Part shown: positions 45,275 to 54,763 of the stretch, piece after piece
Position numbering within the stretch: the stretch's first letter is position 1
Layout: the number at the start of each line of letters is the position of its first letter
DNA from: Bifidobacterium vespertilionis
GTDB taxonomy: Bacteria; Actinomycetota; Actinomycetes; Actinomycetales; Bifidobacteriaceae
Assembly: GCF_008698145.1 (NCBI RefSeq)
Contig: NZ_RZNZ01000001.1
Span: 186,001-250,000 of the forward strand
DNA length: 64,000 bases
Direction: 5' to 3'
Notes under the pieces: generated by a model
The model's database searches: none
Told to the model about the DNA's origin: nothing
The model's input: only the letters and a program-made list of their open reading frames with translations
Position numbers and translations under genes: made by a program

Positions 45275-46030
45275 TCACTCCGCGTCGAGCTGTTCCATGA
45301 CCTCGTCGGAGGCGGTCCAGTTGGCGTAGATGTTCTGCACATCGTCCAGATCGTCGAGGTTGTCGATGAGCTTGGACACCTTGCGGGCGTCCTCAAGGCC
45401 CAGCTCGACCTCGTTCTTCGGGGCCATGACGAGATCGGCGGAATCGAAGTCGAAGCCGGCGTCCTCAAGGGCCTTGCGCACGGTGTGCAGGTCGGACGGA
45501 TCGGTGATGACGGTATACACGTCGCCGTCATCGGAAACGTCCTCGGCACCGGCCTCGGCGGCCTTCTCGAACAGGTCGTCGTAGTCCACGCCCTCGGACG
45601 GGACCACGATCTGGCCCTTGCGCTCGAAGTTGAAGGACACGGAACCGGAGGTGGCCAGGGAGCCGTTGCCCTTGGTCAGGGTGGAGCGCACCTCGGCGGC
45701 CGCGCGGTTGCGGTTGTCGGTCAGGCACTCGATGATCAGGCCCACGCCGGCCGGCGCGTAGCCTTCGTACACGATGTCCTCGTAGTTGACGCCGCCGGCT
45801 TCCTCACCGGAGCCGCGCTTGACGGCGCGCTTGATGTTGTCGGCGGGCATGGAGGCCTTCTTGGCCTTGTAGATCGCATCGTACAGGGACGGGTTGCCGT
45901 CGGGGTCGCCGCCACCCATACGGGCAGCGATCTCGATGTTCTTGATCAGCTTGGCGAACAGCTTGCCGCGCTTGGCGTCAATGGCGGCCTTCTTGTTCTT
46001 GGTAGTCGCCCACTTGGAATGACCGGACAT
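45275..46030 (-). CDS. yebC: YebC/PmpR-family regulatory protein
   Basis: This 251-residue protein begins [20 protein letters not shown], the family signature, followed by three alpha/beta domains ([35 protein letters not shown]). YebC proteins act as translation or transcription factors and, in recent work on relatives, help ribosomes pass proline stretches; the exact role here is open. AGGAG precedes the ATG. It precedes ruvCAB as in most actinobacteria. Confidence 0.95.
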   Translation of the reverse strand: MSGHSKWATTKNKKAAIDAKRGKLFAKLIKNIEIAARMGGGDPDGNPSLYDAIYKAKKASMPADNIKRAVKRGSGEEAGGVNYEDIVYEGYAPAGVGLIIECLTDNRNRAAAEVRSTLTKGNGSLATSGSVSFNFERKGQIVVPSEGVDYDDLFEKAAEAGAEDVSDDGDVYTVITDPSDLHTVRKALEDAGFDFDSADLVMAPKNEVELGLEDARKVSKLIDNLDDLDDVQNIYANWTASDEVMEQLDAE

Positions 46031-46095
46031 AATGCTCCTAGCAAAGTCGGGAATTTGACAATCAGGCTAGATTGTAGGCATGCTCATTGACAATG

Positions 46096-46125
46096 CTGAA
46101 AACGGCTTCGTTCCAACGTTTTCAG
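46096..46125. terminator. Short stem-loop across the end of the CDP-alcohol transferase gene
   Basis: CTGAAAACG and CGTTTTCAG pair around 12 bases, overlapping the stop codon at 46122-46124. It probably ends that transcript before yebC. Confidence 0.4.
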
Positions 46126-46766
46126 ACCTTGTCGCCCGCGGCGATCATCTGCCTGCGCACCTCGGCGATGCGCTGCCAGACCGTCACCGCCCCAAGCACG
46201 GCCAGCAGCGCCATGGCCGCGGCGAGCCACAGGCCGTTCCCCGTGCCGCCGGAGATGGCCATGCCCACCAGGATGATGGTCAGCCGGTCCGAACGGGTGG
46301 CGATGCCATTCTTCGCCTCGAAGCCCACGGATTCGGCGCGGGCTCGGGCGTAGGAGGTCACGAACGAGGTCATCACAGCGAACAGCGCGCATCCCGCGCC
46401 GACCCATGCCGTGTAATCCGGCACGCCCCGCGAGGCGATGATCTCGCGCACGAAGTATATGATCACGCCCACAAGCACCGCCCAGTCGGCGATGCGGTCC
46501 AGGGTGGAGTCCAGAAAGGCGCCGAACTTGGTGCCGCCGGTGGTCAGCGCCGCCACCGAGCCATCCAGCGAATCGAAGATCACCAGAACGGTGAGCACCA
46601 CCGCGCCCGGCAGCAGCCAGCCGGTGAACCCCGTGGCGATGCCCGCGATCACCGTGCCCAGCGCGCCGGCGATGGTGACGGCGTTGGCGCTTACGCCCAG
46701 CCTCACCAGCAGACGGGCGATGGGTTCGATGATCCTTTTCCATGGTTGGCGCAGTTTCTCTAGCAC
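46122..46766 (-). CDS. pgsA: CDP-alcohol phosphatidyltransferase, PgsA/phosphatidylinositol-phosphate synthase type
   Basis: This 214-residue membrane enzyme has about six hydrophobic segments. The family motif is present as D65..D68-G69..A72 and G82...D86...D90 (FDSLDGSVAALTTGGTKFGA, then FLDSTLD). The Arg normally next to Ala (AR) is Ala73 here. The thrS-HIT-pgsA order matches the actinobacterial phosphatidylinositol-phosphate synthase gene, so it probably joins CDP-diacylglycerol to inositol-phosphate; glycerol-phosphate is the alternative. The start is GTG with a weak ribosome-binding site. Confidence 0.82.
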   Translation of the reverse strand: MLEKLRQPWKRIIEPIARLLVRLGVSANAVTIAGALGTVIAGIATGFTGWLLPGAVVLTVLVIFDSLDGSVAALTTGGTKFGAFLDSTLDRIADWAVLVGVIIYFVREIIASRGVPDYTAWVGAGCALFAVMTSFVTSYARARAESVGFEAKNGIATRSDRLTIILVGMAISGGTGNGLWLAAAMALLAVLGAVTVWQRIAEVRRQMIAAGDKV

Positions 46767-46896
46767 GATTCACACCATATCAGGACACATCGGCCCATCG
46801 CCCTCGCGCAAGCCGACAATCCCGGCCCGCCTGTCGGATTGGCCGGGATTGGACCGGCCATGTCGGACCGGCCACGTCGGCTGGAATCAGCCCGGC

Positions 46897-47511
46897 TCAA
46901 CCCAGCGTCACGGGCGTCTTGAGCGGCAGCCCGAAATCGGGGGCGAGATCGGCGAACGCCTTGGCGTACGCGGCCCGCTGATCGGACAGCAGAATCGGCA
47001 TCGTGCGCGTCTGGGCGACGATGGGCATGAAGTTCGCGTCGCCGTTCCATCGCGGCACCACATGCTGGTGCAGGTGCGCGGCCACGCCGGCCCCGGCCAC
47101 TTCACCCTGGTTGATGCCGATGTTGTAGCCGTCCGGGTGCGAGACGGACGCCATGACCTTCATGGCCAGCGTGGTCGTCTTCTCGAACTCGAACAGCTCA
47201 GCGTCGTCGAGTTCGGTGACGAAGCCCACATGGCGGTACGGGCAGATCATCAGGTGTCCCACATTGTACGGGTACAGGTTCATGATCGCGAACACGTGCG
47301 TGCCGCGCCACGCGATCAGACCGTCTTCGTCGGATTTCCTCGGCCCGGCGCAGAACGGGCATTCCTTCGTCTTGGGCTTGGTGGGACGGTCCTCGCTGTT
47401 GCGCAGCACGTAGGTCATGCGCTGCGGGGTCCACAGGCGCTCCACCGTATCCTCCTGGGGCGGGAACTCCGCCGGATCGTCCACTCTCACGTCATCGCAC
47501 TGTTCGCTCAT
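46897..47511 (-). CDS. HIT-family protein, diadenosine tetraphosphate phosphorylase type
   Basis: This 204-residue protein carries the HIT triad motif AHLHQHVVPRW and the upstream block CPFCAGPRKSDEDGLIAWRG, with two cysteines that could bind zinc. Members of this actinobacterial branch split Ap4A-type dinucleotides. The neighbours thrS and pgsA support orthology with the mycobacterial HIT protein of that cluster. AAGGAG lies 4 bases before the ATG. Confidence 0.87.
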   Translation of the reverse strand: MSEQCDDVRVDDPAEFPPQEDTVERLWTPQRMTYVLRNSEDRPTKPKTKECPFCAGPRKSDEDGLIAWRGTHVFAIMNLYPYNVGHLMICPYRHVGFVTELDDAELFEFEKTTTLAMKVMASVSHPDGYNIGINQGEVAGAGVAAHLHQHVVPRWNGDANFMPIVAQTRTMPILLSDQRAAYAKAFADLAPDFGLPLKTPVTLG

Positions 47512-47563
47512 CGTTCTCCTTTATGCTTTCCGCCTTGCCGGTGCGCAAAGCCCGCAATGGTTC

Positions 47564-47593
47564 AAAAAAGGGCTCCCCCGAAGGAGGGAGCCC
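47564..47593 (-). terminator. Rho-independent terminator of thrS
   Basis: On the minus strand GGGCTCCC...GGGAGCCC is followed directly by TTTTTT. It lies 14-43 bases after the thrS stop, separating it from the HIT gene. Confidence 0.88.
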
Positions 47594-47606
47594 ACAGACA
47601 CGGGGA

Positions 47607-49640
47607 TCAGTCCGCCAGAGCGGCCTTGAAGTCGTCCGCGGAGTTGACCTGGACGCGCTTCTTGATCACCTTGAGGATGTTGGCCTTGGCCTCGTCCACC
47701 GGCACGCCGTTGAGCTGGCTGCCGTCGCGGAAGCGGAAGCTCACCGCGTTGTTGGAGGCATCCTCCTCGCCGACGATGATGATGAACGGCGTCTTGGACT
47801 TGGAGGCGTTGCGGATCTTCTTGCCGAAGCGGTCGTCAGAATAGTCGATCTCGCAGCGGACCATCTCGTCCTCCAGGGACTTGACGAAGCCGGCTAGATG
47901 CGGGGCCACATCGTCGGCCACCGGGATGCCGAGCACCTGGACCGGGGCGAGCCACGCCGGGAACGCACCCGCGTAGTGCTCGAGCAGCACGGCGAAGAAG
48001 CGCTCGATGGAGCCGAACAGGGCGCGGTGGATCATCACCGGGCGCTGATGGGTGCCGTCGGCGGCGATGTACTCGAGCTGGAAGCGCTCGGGCAGGTTGA
48101 AGTCGAGCTGGATCGTGGAGACCTGCCAGGTGCGGCCGATCGCGTCGCGGGCCTGCACGGAGATCTTCGGGCCGTAGAACGCGGCGCCGCCCGGATCGGC
48201 CACGAGGGTCAGACCGGACTCCTTGGCGACCTCGGCCAGCGTGTTGGTGGCCTCCTCCCAGATCTCGTCGCTGCCCACGTACTTGTGCTCGTCCTTGGTG
48301 GACAGCTCCAGATAGAAGTCGCTCAGGCCGAAGTCCTTGAGGACCGTCAGCACGAAGGTCAGCAGGTTCTTGAGCTCGTCCTTCATCTGCTCGCGGGTGC
48401 AGTAGATGTGGGAATCATCCTGCGTCAGACCGCGCACGCGGGTCAGGCCGTGGACCTCGCCGGACTTCTCGTAGCGGTACACGGTGCCGAACTCGAAGAG
48501 GCGCAGCGGCAGCTCCTTGTAGGAGCGCTGGCGCGACTTGAAGATCAGGTTGTGCATCGGGCAGTTCATGGGCTTGAGGTAGTAGTCGAAGCCGGGCTTG
48601 GTGACGTTGCCGTCCTCGTCGTACTCCTCGTCCAGGTGCATGGGCGGGTACATGCCGTCCTTGTACCAGTGCAGGTGGCCGGAGGTCTCGTACAGGCCGC
48701 CCTTGGTGATGTGCGGGGTCTGCACGAAGCTGTAGTGGTGCTTGCGGTGCATCTCGCGCGAGTAGTCCTCCATCGCGTTGATCACCGCGGCGCCCTTCGG
48801 ATGGAACACGGCCAGACCGGGGCCGATCTCATCCGGGAAGGAGAACAGGTCCATCTCCTGGCCCAGCTTGCGGTGGTCGCGCTTGGCGGCCTCCTCCATG
48901 CGGGTCACGTACGCCTTGAGGTCCTCCTTGGAGGCGAAGGCGGTGCCGTAGATGCGCTGCAGCATCGGGTTCTTCTCGCTGCCGCGCCAGTAGGCGGCGG
49001 CGGAGCGCTGCACCTTGAACGCCTTGATGTAACGGGTGTTCGGCAGGTGCGGTCCGCGGCACAGATCCTTCCAGACCACGTTGCCCTCGCGGTCCACGTT
49101 GTCGTAGAAGCTCAGCTCCTTCTCGGCGATCTCGGTGGCGGTGGCGGGATCCAGGTGCGCTTCCTTGTCCTTGATCAGCTCGATCTTGAAGGGCTGGCCC
49201 TCCTCCTCGGCAAGGGCCTCATCCTCGGTCACCACGCGGCGGCGGAAGGACTGGGACTCCTTGATGATGCGCTGCATATGCTTTTCGATCTCCTTGAGAT
49301 CGTCCGGCGTGAAGGGCTTGTCCACCTCGAAGTCGTAGTAGAACCCGTCCTTGATGACCGGTCCCACGCCCAGCTTGGCGTTCGGGAATAGCTCCTGAAC
49401 GGCCTGAGCCATGACGTGCGTGGCGGAGTGACGCATGATCGCCAGTCCGTCCTCGCTGTCCAGCGCGATGGGCTCGACCACGTCGCCGTCGTTCAGCGGG
49501 GTGTACAGATCGCGCGGTTCGCCGTTGAGACGCACCGCGATGATGTCCTTGTTGTCCGCAAAGAGGTCGACGCCGGTCTGGCTTGCTTCCACCTCCTTCG
49601 CTTCGCCGTTGAGTGTGATGGAGATGGTTGACTGTGCCAT
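47607..49640 (-). CDS. thrS: Threonyl-tRNA synthetase
   Basis: This 677-residue enzyme has an N-terminal TGS domain ([20 protein letters not shown]), the editing domain with HSATHVMAQ and the [12 protein letters not shown] segment [14 protein letters not shown], then the class II core with zinc ligand Cys in [12 protein letters not shown] and motif 3 near the end. It loads threonine on tRNA-Thr. The ATG was chosen with AAGGA 7 bases upstream. No T-box leader is visible; the upstream gap holds a hairpin of the CGGATC family. Confidence 0.97.
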   Translation of the reverse strand: MAQSTISITLNGEAKEVEASQTGVDLFADNKDIIAVRLNGEPRDLYTPLNDGDVVEPIALDSEDGLAIMRHSATHVMAQAVQELFPNAKLGVGPVIKDGFYYDFEVDKPFTPDDLKEIEKHMQRIIKESQSFRRRVVTEDEALAEEEGQPFKIELIKDKEAHLDPATATEIAEKELSFYDNVDREGNVVWKDLCRGPHLPNTRYIKAFKVQRSAAAYWRGSEKNPMLQRIYGTAFASKEDLKAYVTRMEEAAKRDHRKLGQEMDLFSFPDEIGPGLAVFHPKGAAVINAMEDYSREMHRKHHYSFVQTPHITKGGLYETSGHLHWYKDGMYPPMHLDEEYDEDGNVTKPGFDYYLKPMNCPMHNLIFKSRQRSYKELPLRLFEFGTVYRYEKSGEVHGLTRVRGLTQDDSHIYCTREQMKDELKNLLTFVLTVLKDFGLSDFYLELSTKDEHKYVGSDEIWEEATNTLAEVAKESGLTLVADPGGAAFYGPKISVQARDAIGRTWQVSTIQLDFNLPERFQLEYIAADGTHQRPVMIHRALFGSIERFFAVLLEHYAGAFPAWLAPVQVLGIPVADDVAPHLAGFVKSLEDEMVRCEIDYSDDRFGKKIRNASKSKTPFIIIVGEEDASNNAVSFRFRDGSQLNGVPVDEAKANILKVIKKRVQVNSADDFKAALAD

Positions 49641-49783
49641 TGTGGTGTCCTTACTATCGTGGGTCCGCGTTACAAGGTGCAGGCCTGGACTGGGTGTTTC
49701 AGCAAGCGCCACCATAGGGCGGCATAGCGACAACCATCCCGATCTGTTCACACACCGACCCCATGCCGCGCGCATCACGGCAA

Positions 49784-49847
49784 AAATGAGCGGATCCGAT
49801 GGCCCGCGTCCCCATTTCGGGTTGCAGGTCATCGGATCCGCTCATTT
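49784..49847. repeat. CGGATC-family hairpin, inverted arrangement
   Basis: Arm AAATGAGCGGATCCGATG at left and its complement at right enclose 28 bases. The half-sites face the opposite way to those at 26 and 31.7 kb, with CATTC reduced to CATTT. It lies upstream of thrS and beyond the symporter stop. Confidence 0.8.
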
Positions 49848-49892
49848 CATGTCATGCATGCGATCTGGCACATGCGATCGCCGGGTTGCGGA

Positions 49893-51449
49893 TCAGTCCT
49901 TCTTGTCCGCATCCTTGTTGGCGCCCGGATGGATGCCGCACTGGTCGTCATTGCCGGTGCCCTCAAGCGCGGAGGAGGGCGAGAAGCTCAGCAGGTTGCC
50001 GCTGCCGCCGTTCTGGAACGCGGCCAGCGCGGAGGGCTTGGAGGACTCCCCCGCAGCCGGTACGGCGGAGGCGATCGGCGCGGCCTGCTTGGCGCCGACG
50101 GCCTCGAGCTCGTCGTCGTTGGCATCCTCGTCCACGAATGCCTTGCGTCCGTAGTAGAGGTCCTGATCGAGCTCCTGCTCGGTGGCTGCGACGATCACCG
50201 CGGTGTTGGCGGCGCCGGCCACGTTCAGCGCGGTGCGGCCCATGTCCACGATCTGCGAGATCGGCTGCGAGATGGCGATGAACGGGATCGGCAGGCCGGC
50301 AGCGGCGAACAGCGAGGTCGCCGTGATCGTGGCGGTGCCCGGCACGCCCACCGTGCCGATGGACACGAGCAGGGCCAGCACCACCAGGAACAGGTACTGG
50401 GCGGGCGAGTAGGAGATGCCCTGCGCGTTCACCGCGAACACGGCCAGCAGGACGGGCCACACGCCGGCGCAGCCCGGCATGCCCAGGTTCGCGCCGAGGC
50501 TGGCCACGAAGGAGGCGATCTCGCCGGGCACGCCGTTGGCGCGCAGGTTGCGCACGGTCACCGGGATCGTGCCGATGCTGCTTTCGGAGGTGAAGGCCAC
50601 CACGCCGGTGGGCCAGAACGCCTTGAAGAACGGCACGGGGTTGACGCGGGCGGCCGCGGACAGGATGAGCGGCTGGATCAGGAACAGCTGGATGATCATG
50701 GCGATGTACGCCACCACCAGCACGGTGAGCAGCGGCAGCAGGGCGGCCACATCGCTGTTGCTCACGGCGGCGGCGATCAGCGCGAGCACCGCGTACGGGG
50801 TGAAGCCCACCACGATCTGCGTGGCCTTGGAGAGCACCACGTTGCCGGCGTCCACGAATGCCTTGAAAGGATGGACGGCCGCGGCGCCCTTGGCGGTCTT
50901 GGCGGCCTGATTGTAGGCCACCGCCACCAGGATCGCGAAGATGACCACCGGCACCACCTGGTTGGAGTACCAGTTCTTCACCAGATTGGTCGGGAACAGG
51001 GCCACGATGGTGTCCAGCACCTCCGGAACCTCACGCTGCTTGTAATCGGTGGGCAACGTGAACTGGAAGCCCTGGCCCACGCGGAACAGCAGGGCCAGTC
51101 CGAGCGTGATCAGCGCGGCCGTGGCGGTGTTGATGAGCAGGAACACCACGGTCTTGACGCCGATGCTGCGCAGCTTGAGCGATTCGCCCAGATTGGTGAT
51201 GCTCGCGATCACGCTGAACAGCAGCAGCGGCACCACGATCGCGGCGATCGCGTTCGACCACACGTCGCCGAACGCCGCCACATAATCCGTATGCTCCTTG
51301 AATGCGACGCCCACCACGATGCCCAGCGCGGTCGCGATGAGCACGCGGGCGCTGAAGCCCGCCTTCTTGCTGACGCTCAGATATCCCAACCCGGCGAACA
51401 GCACCACGGTGACGGCAAGCGCCACCCAGTTCAATGCCGTATCCGACAT
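49893..51449 (-). CDS. Dicarboxylate/amino acid:cation symporter (DAACS family)
   Basis: This 518-residue transporter has about eight membrane segments and the two re-entrant loops of the family (ASITNLGESLKL region; VAFTSESSIGTIPVTV; NLGMPGCAGVWPV). It resembles TcyP/GltP-type carriers, so cystine, glutamate or dicarboxylates are likely substrates. A long Asp/Glu/Ala-rich C-terminal tail of about 75 residues is unusual for the family. AGAGGA lies 6 bases before the ATG chosen (MSDTALNWV). Confidence 0.85.
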   Translation of the reverse strand: MSDTALNWVALAVTVVLFAGLGYLSVSKKAGFSARVLIATALGIVVGVAFKEHTDYVAAFGDVWSNAIAAIVVPLLLFSVIASITNLGESLKLRSIGVKTVVFLLINTATAALITLGLALLFRVGQGFQFTLPTDYKQREVPEVLDTIVALFPTNLVKNWYSNQVVPVVIFAILVAVAYNQAAKTAKGAAAVHPFKAFVDAGNVVLSKATQIVVGFTPYAVLALIAAAVSNSDVAALLPLLTVLVVAYIAMIIQLFLIQPLILSAAARVNPVPFFKAFWPTGVVAFTSESSIGTIPVTVRNLRANGVPGEIASFVASLGANLGMPGCAGVWPVLLAVFAVNAQGISYSPAQYLFLVVLALLVSIGTVGVPGTATITATSLFAAAGLPIPFIAISQPISQIVDMGRTALNVAGAANTAVIVAATEQELDQDLYYGRKAFVDEDANDDELEAVGAKQAAPIASAVPAAGESSKPSALAAFQNGGSGNLLSFSPSSALEGTGNDDQCGIHPGANKDADKKD

Positions 51450-51543
51450 GATCTTCCTCTCGTTGTTCGATGTAATCGATTCCACCGTACTGTAGGGGAA
51501 AATCCGCCGGGTCGGAAGGGTTATCGGATTTTTCGATAGGAGC

Positions 51544-52362
51544 TTATTGCGCGCCCCGGTTCTCACCGCTGTATTCCGCCTGCCCGAAGTAGCGCATCGG
51601 CACGCCGTTGGGGTTTTGGAAGCATTGGTTCAGCTTGTATTCCTCGCTGCCCGCGGGCTTGCTTACGAATTCCGCCCAGTGTTCGTCGCCCTTGCCGAAG
51701 AATTCTTCGCCCAGCTTCATCACGCCGGTGCTGATATCCCCGAAGCCGTATGCCACCGACCGCGCCCTGTCCGCATAAGCCGGCGCGTTGGCCGCAATGC
51801 ACCGGACGATCGCGTCGAACTTGCGGCGGTCGTAGGCGGCCCAGTCCACCGCGGCCTGCGCCATCTCATCCACCTTGTCGAACACCTTGCACGGTTCCCG
51901 ATGCTCCTTCTCCAACTTGTCATTGTTCGCCATGAGCGCCTTGCCCTCGGCACTGCGGAGATACGAGGAGAAATCGTCCTGCGTCGTGCCCGAAGCGTCC
52001 GGGTCATGGAATCGCTCCGGCAGGCGCTGGTAGCCCGGCACATCCGGATCGAGTCCCCAGCTGCCGCCGTCGACCCAGTAGTAGATGTCCAGGTCGATGG
52101 CGTACGAGCCGGAGAATCCGTTCTCATCCATGCACTGGTAGTACGACTCGATCGCCTGCTCGGTCTCCGCGCGCGTGACCTTCCCATCCGCCATGATGGC
52201 GTCCGCGATGGCCTGCCAGTTGCCGTTGGCGCTTGCCACGTCACCGTCCACGAACCGCTCGTTCGACGCGGATTGGTTTGGCATGCCGCATGCCGCGCAC
52301 ATTGCGAACACGGTGGCCGCAATCGCCGCCATGGCCGGAATCCTGTGATGCCTCATCGTCAT
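51544..52362 (-). CDS. Secreted or lipid-anchored protein of unknown function
   Basis: This 272-residue protein has a basic N-terminus, a hydrophobic stretch and MCAACGMP near residue 26, which looks like a weak lipobox. The mature part is polar with several Trp, Tyr and Cys (QCMDENGF, EPCKVF, IVRCIAANA), suggesting disulfides. I do not recognise the family. AAAGGGGG lies very close to the ATG. It stands between the symporter and a two-component system on the same strand, with no other evidence of partnership. Confidence 0.65.
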   Translation of the reverse strand: MTMRHHRIPAMAAIAATVFAMCAACGMPNQSASNERFVDGDVASANGNWQAIADAIMADGKVTRAETEQAIESYYQCMDENGFSGSYAIDLDIYYWVDGGSWGLDPDVPGYQRLPERFHDPDASGTTQDDFSSYLRSAEGKALMANNDKLEKEHREPCKVFDKVDEMAQAAVDWAAYDRRKFDAIVRCIAANAPAYADRARSVAYGFGDISTGVMKLGEEFFGKGDEHWAEFVSKPAGSEEYKLNQCFQNPNGVPMRYFGQAEYSGENRGAQ

Positions 52363-52724
52363 CGCCCCCTTTCGAGTGGCCGGGGACCGGTCGATCCCCG
52401 TACTTCCAGCCTATGAGACCGCCGAGGCGCGTTGGGCCACGCCCGTCGTCCGCCGGATGACAGCTTTCCGCCATCCCAAGTAAAGCGAAGGATCCTTCGA
52501 CTACGCTCAGGATGACGAGAGTTGCATTCTGTCATCCTGAGCGGAGCCCGATAGGGCGGAGTCGAAGGATCCTTCGTCATTTCGCACAGGGTCATAGTGC
52601 AGAAGGGCTAAGGATCCTTAATCTTGTGCACAAATCAAGGATCCTTCGACTCCGCTACGCTGCGCTCAGGATGACGGGAGGGCTGCTCCCAGCGCTCAGG
52701 ATGAAGAAGCAGACCGGTTCATGC
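52363..52724. repeat. Gene-free segment with AAGGATCCTTCGAC / TCAGGATGAC repeats
   Basis: Copies at 52487-52516, 52531-52576 and 52637-52675, plus a lone AAGGATCCTT at 52610-52619, are built of AAGGATCCTTCGACT and CTCAGGATGAC in either sense, so neighbouring copies can fold together. Similar repeats are scattered in genomes of several phyla. No gene is seen in this 362-base gap. Confidence 0.75.
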
Positions 52725-54002
52725 TCACTCCGTCGCGTTGGGGATGAACGCGGAGAGCAGCCATTCGCCGCCGTCCGACCGGTAGTCGCAGGTGCCGCCG
52801 AGCCGTTGGATCGCCCGCGCATGGCGGATCAGCCCGGTGCCGGAGTCGGGCAGAGGTCCGGATGCATCACCGTCGGACGGGCGGATCGCATTGGCCTCGG
52901 CGATCGTCACGCCGTCCGCGGTCAGCCCGATGCGCATGAAGTAGGCGTCGTCTCCGGGCGCGCAGTGCCGCAGCAGATTCGCGTACAGTTCCTCCACCAG
53001 CGCGTACGCCGCCTCCATCCGTTCCCCGTCGATCGATCCGTCTGACTGGTCGACCACCACGGTCCGCCCGCGGATGTCCAGATCCTCCAGCCTCGGCTCC
53101 TGCAGACGCATGATCCCTTCGAACGACCGCTCTCCCATACCCTCCGGACCGCCATTCGCGTCATCGGCGTCGAGCAGGCCGATCACCTTGCGCACGCCCT
53201 TGAGGGCATCGGTCGCGTTACGCTCCACGCCCAGCCATGCGGCCCGCGCCGATGCATCCGCGTCCGCATCGGCATCTCCGTCCGATTCTTGCCGGGCGAG
53301 TTCCCGTTGCGCCAGCAGCGCAATGTACGAGAGGTTCCCGGTGAGCGAATCATGGATGTTCCTGGCGATCGTCTCGTTGCGTCGCTTGCGTGCCAGCTCC
53401 TGCTCGGCGCGCAGACGATCGGCCTGCTTGCGCTCTAGGGACCGGAACCGTCCCTTCAACCCCATCAGCATGCCGATCGCGCACGCCGCAACCGCGCATG
53501 CGGCCAGCAGCGCGCATATCCAACCGTATGCATCGGCCGATCCAAACGATTGCGATCGGACGGCGAATGCCAGCCCAAGGCACACCAGCCATGCGGCGGT
53601 GGCGATGGCCGCCCATCGCGGTCTGATATATGCCAGCACGGCGATCGCTATCAGCACACCTCCGGCGAACCATGCGAACGTCTCATACCGCATGACGGCG
53701 ATCCACAGCGCGCTCAGGACGATCATGGCGCACGACGCGATGTCCGGCTTGAATACCAGTCCCACGGTCATGACCAGCCCGCATGCGATCGACAGCGCAA
53801 GCAAATGCCGGTTGTACAGCAGATGGAAGTTCAGCAATGGGTTGCCGAGCATGAGCCACAGCTGCCACAGCAGGGCGACGGCGGCCAGTGCGGCATACCA
53901 CCGGTTGGCGTACAGCGTGCCGGACAGCCACGCGCGGGTTCGGCGGAGCCATCGCGACACCACTCCGGTCTCCCCCGCGGTTTTCGCATTCCTAGCGTTC
54001 AT
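52725..54002 (-). CDS. Sensor histidine kinase, NarX/DesK type
   Basis: This 425-residue kinase has five to six membrane segments in the first 180 residues, a coiled segment, and a HisKA_3 box with His217 (IARNIHDSLTGNLSYIALLA). The ATP-binding part has an N-box (ELYANLLRHC) but a reduced G-box (DSGTGLIRHARA). The start ATG overlaps the response-regulator stop by 4 bases. It shares its layout with the other two sensor kinases in this window. Confidence 0.87.
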   Translation of the reverse strand: MNARNAKTAGETGVVSRWLRRTRAWLSGTLYANRWYAALAAVALLWQLWLMLGNPLLNFHLLYNRHLLALSIACGLVMTVGLVFKPDIASCAMIVLSALWIAVMRYETFAWFAGGVLIAIAVLAYIRPRWAAIATAAWLVCLGLAFAVRSQSFGSADAYGWICALLAACAVAACAIGMLMGLKGRFRSLERKQADRLRAEQELARKRRNETIARNIHDSLTGNLSYIALLAQRELARQESDGDADADADASARAAWLGVERNATDALKGVRKVIGLLDADDANGGPEGMGERSFEGIMRLQEPRLEDLDIRGRTVVVDQSDGSIDGERMEAAYALVEELYANLLRHCAPGDDAYFMRIGLTADGVTIAEANAIRPSDGDASGPLPDSGTGLIRHARAIQRLGGTCDYRSDGGEWLLSAFIPNATE

Positions 54003-54694
54003 GTCAGCAGTCCTTCCGTCCACAGGGCCATGAGTTCGCGCCGGCTGGAGACGCCGAGTTTCCTGTATGCGCGTTGGGCGAGGGTCTTCACGGTCGACTC
54101 TCCGCAGTCGAGCTTGGCGGCGATGTCCCCGAACGGGGCGAGCGTCTCGCAGGTCAGCCGCACCACGGCCAGTTCGCGCGCGGACAGCGTGGCGATCGCG
54201 CGCTGCACATCCGTCACCGAGACCCGTTCATGCGCGGCCGCGGCGGTGGAAAACGTCACCACGCCGGTTCCCGAGGCCGATCGGTACGGCCACGTCATGC
54301 CGTTGCCCACCGCGGAGATCGCGGCCGTGATCACCGCCGGATCGTCCTTGTTGACGATTCCCTGGGCCCCTGCGTCGCGCGCCTTGGCGGCGTACACGTC
54401 CAGATTGTATGAGGTGATCGCAAGGATCGGGATGGATGCCGTGCGACTGCGGATCAGCTTGCACAGCGTGATGCCGGACATGTCGGGCATCATCACGTCC
54501 GTAAGCAGCATGTCCGGCGCGGTGGCGTCCTCGCCGCACAGGCCGAGCGCGTCGATCGCCGACCGCTGCGCCCACGCCACCCTGTAGCCGAGCATCGTGG
54601 CCGTCACATCGCGCAGCGCCCGCAGAGTGAACGGGTCGTTGTCCACAATGCCGACGGTTCTTCTGCTGCTCGACTTGGTCTCCATATCCCCCAT
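53999..54694 (-). CDS. Response regulator, NarL/LuxR family
   Basis: This 231-residue protein has a receiver domain with DND at residues 18-20, Asp66 (LLTDVMMPDMSG) and Lys in IVNKDDP. The C-terminal LuxR helix-turn-helix includes LSARELAVVRL...ESTVKTLAQRAYRKLG. GAAGG precedes the ATG. It is first in a two-gene unit, with the kinase second, the reverse of the order at 24-26 kb. No transporter is adjacent, so its target is unknown. Confidence 0.9.
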   Translation of the reverse strand: MGDMETKSSSRRTVGIVDNDPFTLRALRDVTATMLGYRVAWAQRSAIDALGLCGEDATAPDMLLTDVMMPDMSGITLCKLIRSRTASIPILAITSYNLDVYAAKARDAGAQGIVNKDDPAVITAAISAVGNGMTWPYRSASGTGVVTFSTAAAAHERVSVTDVQRAIATLSARELAVVRLTCETLAPFGDIAAKLDCGESTVKTLAQRAYRKLGVSSRRELMALWTEGLLT

Positions 54695-54763
54695 CGTATG
54701 GCCTTCGCTGGGCCGAAAGGCGGATCGGCGTCATCCGGCGGACGACGGAAGGGGAAAGACCCC

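Noticed and set aside
49641..49783. T-box leader before thrS
   Set aside because: No specifier loop or NCCA-binding bulge is visible, and the region holds a repeat instead.
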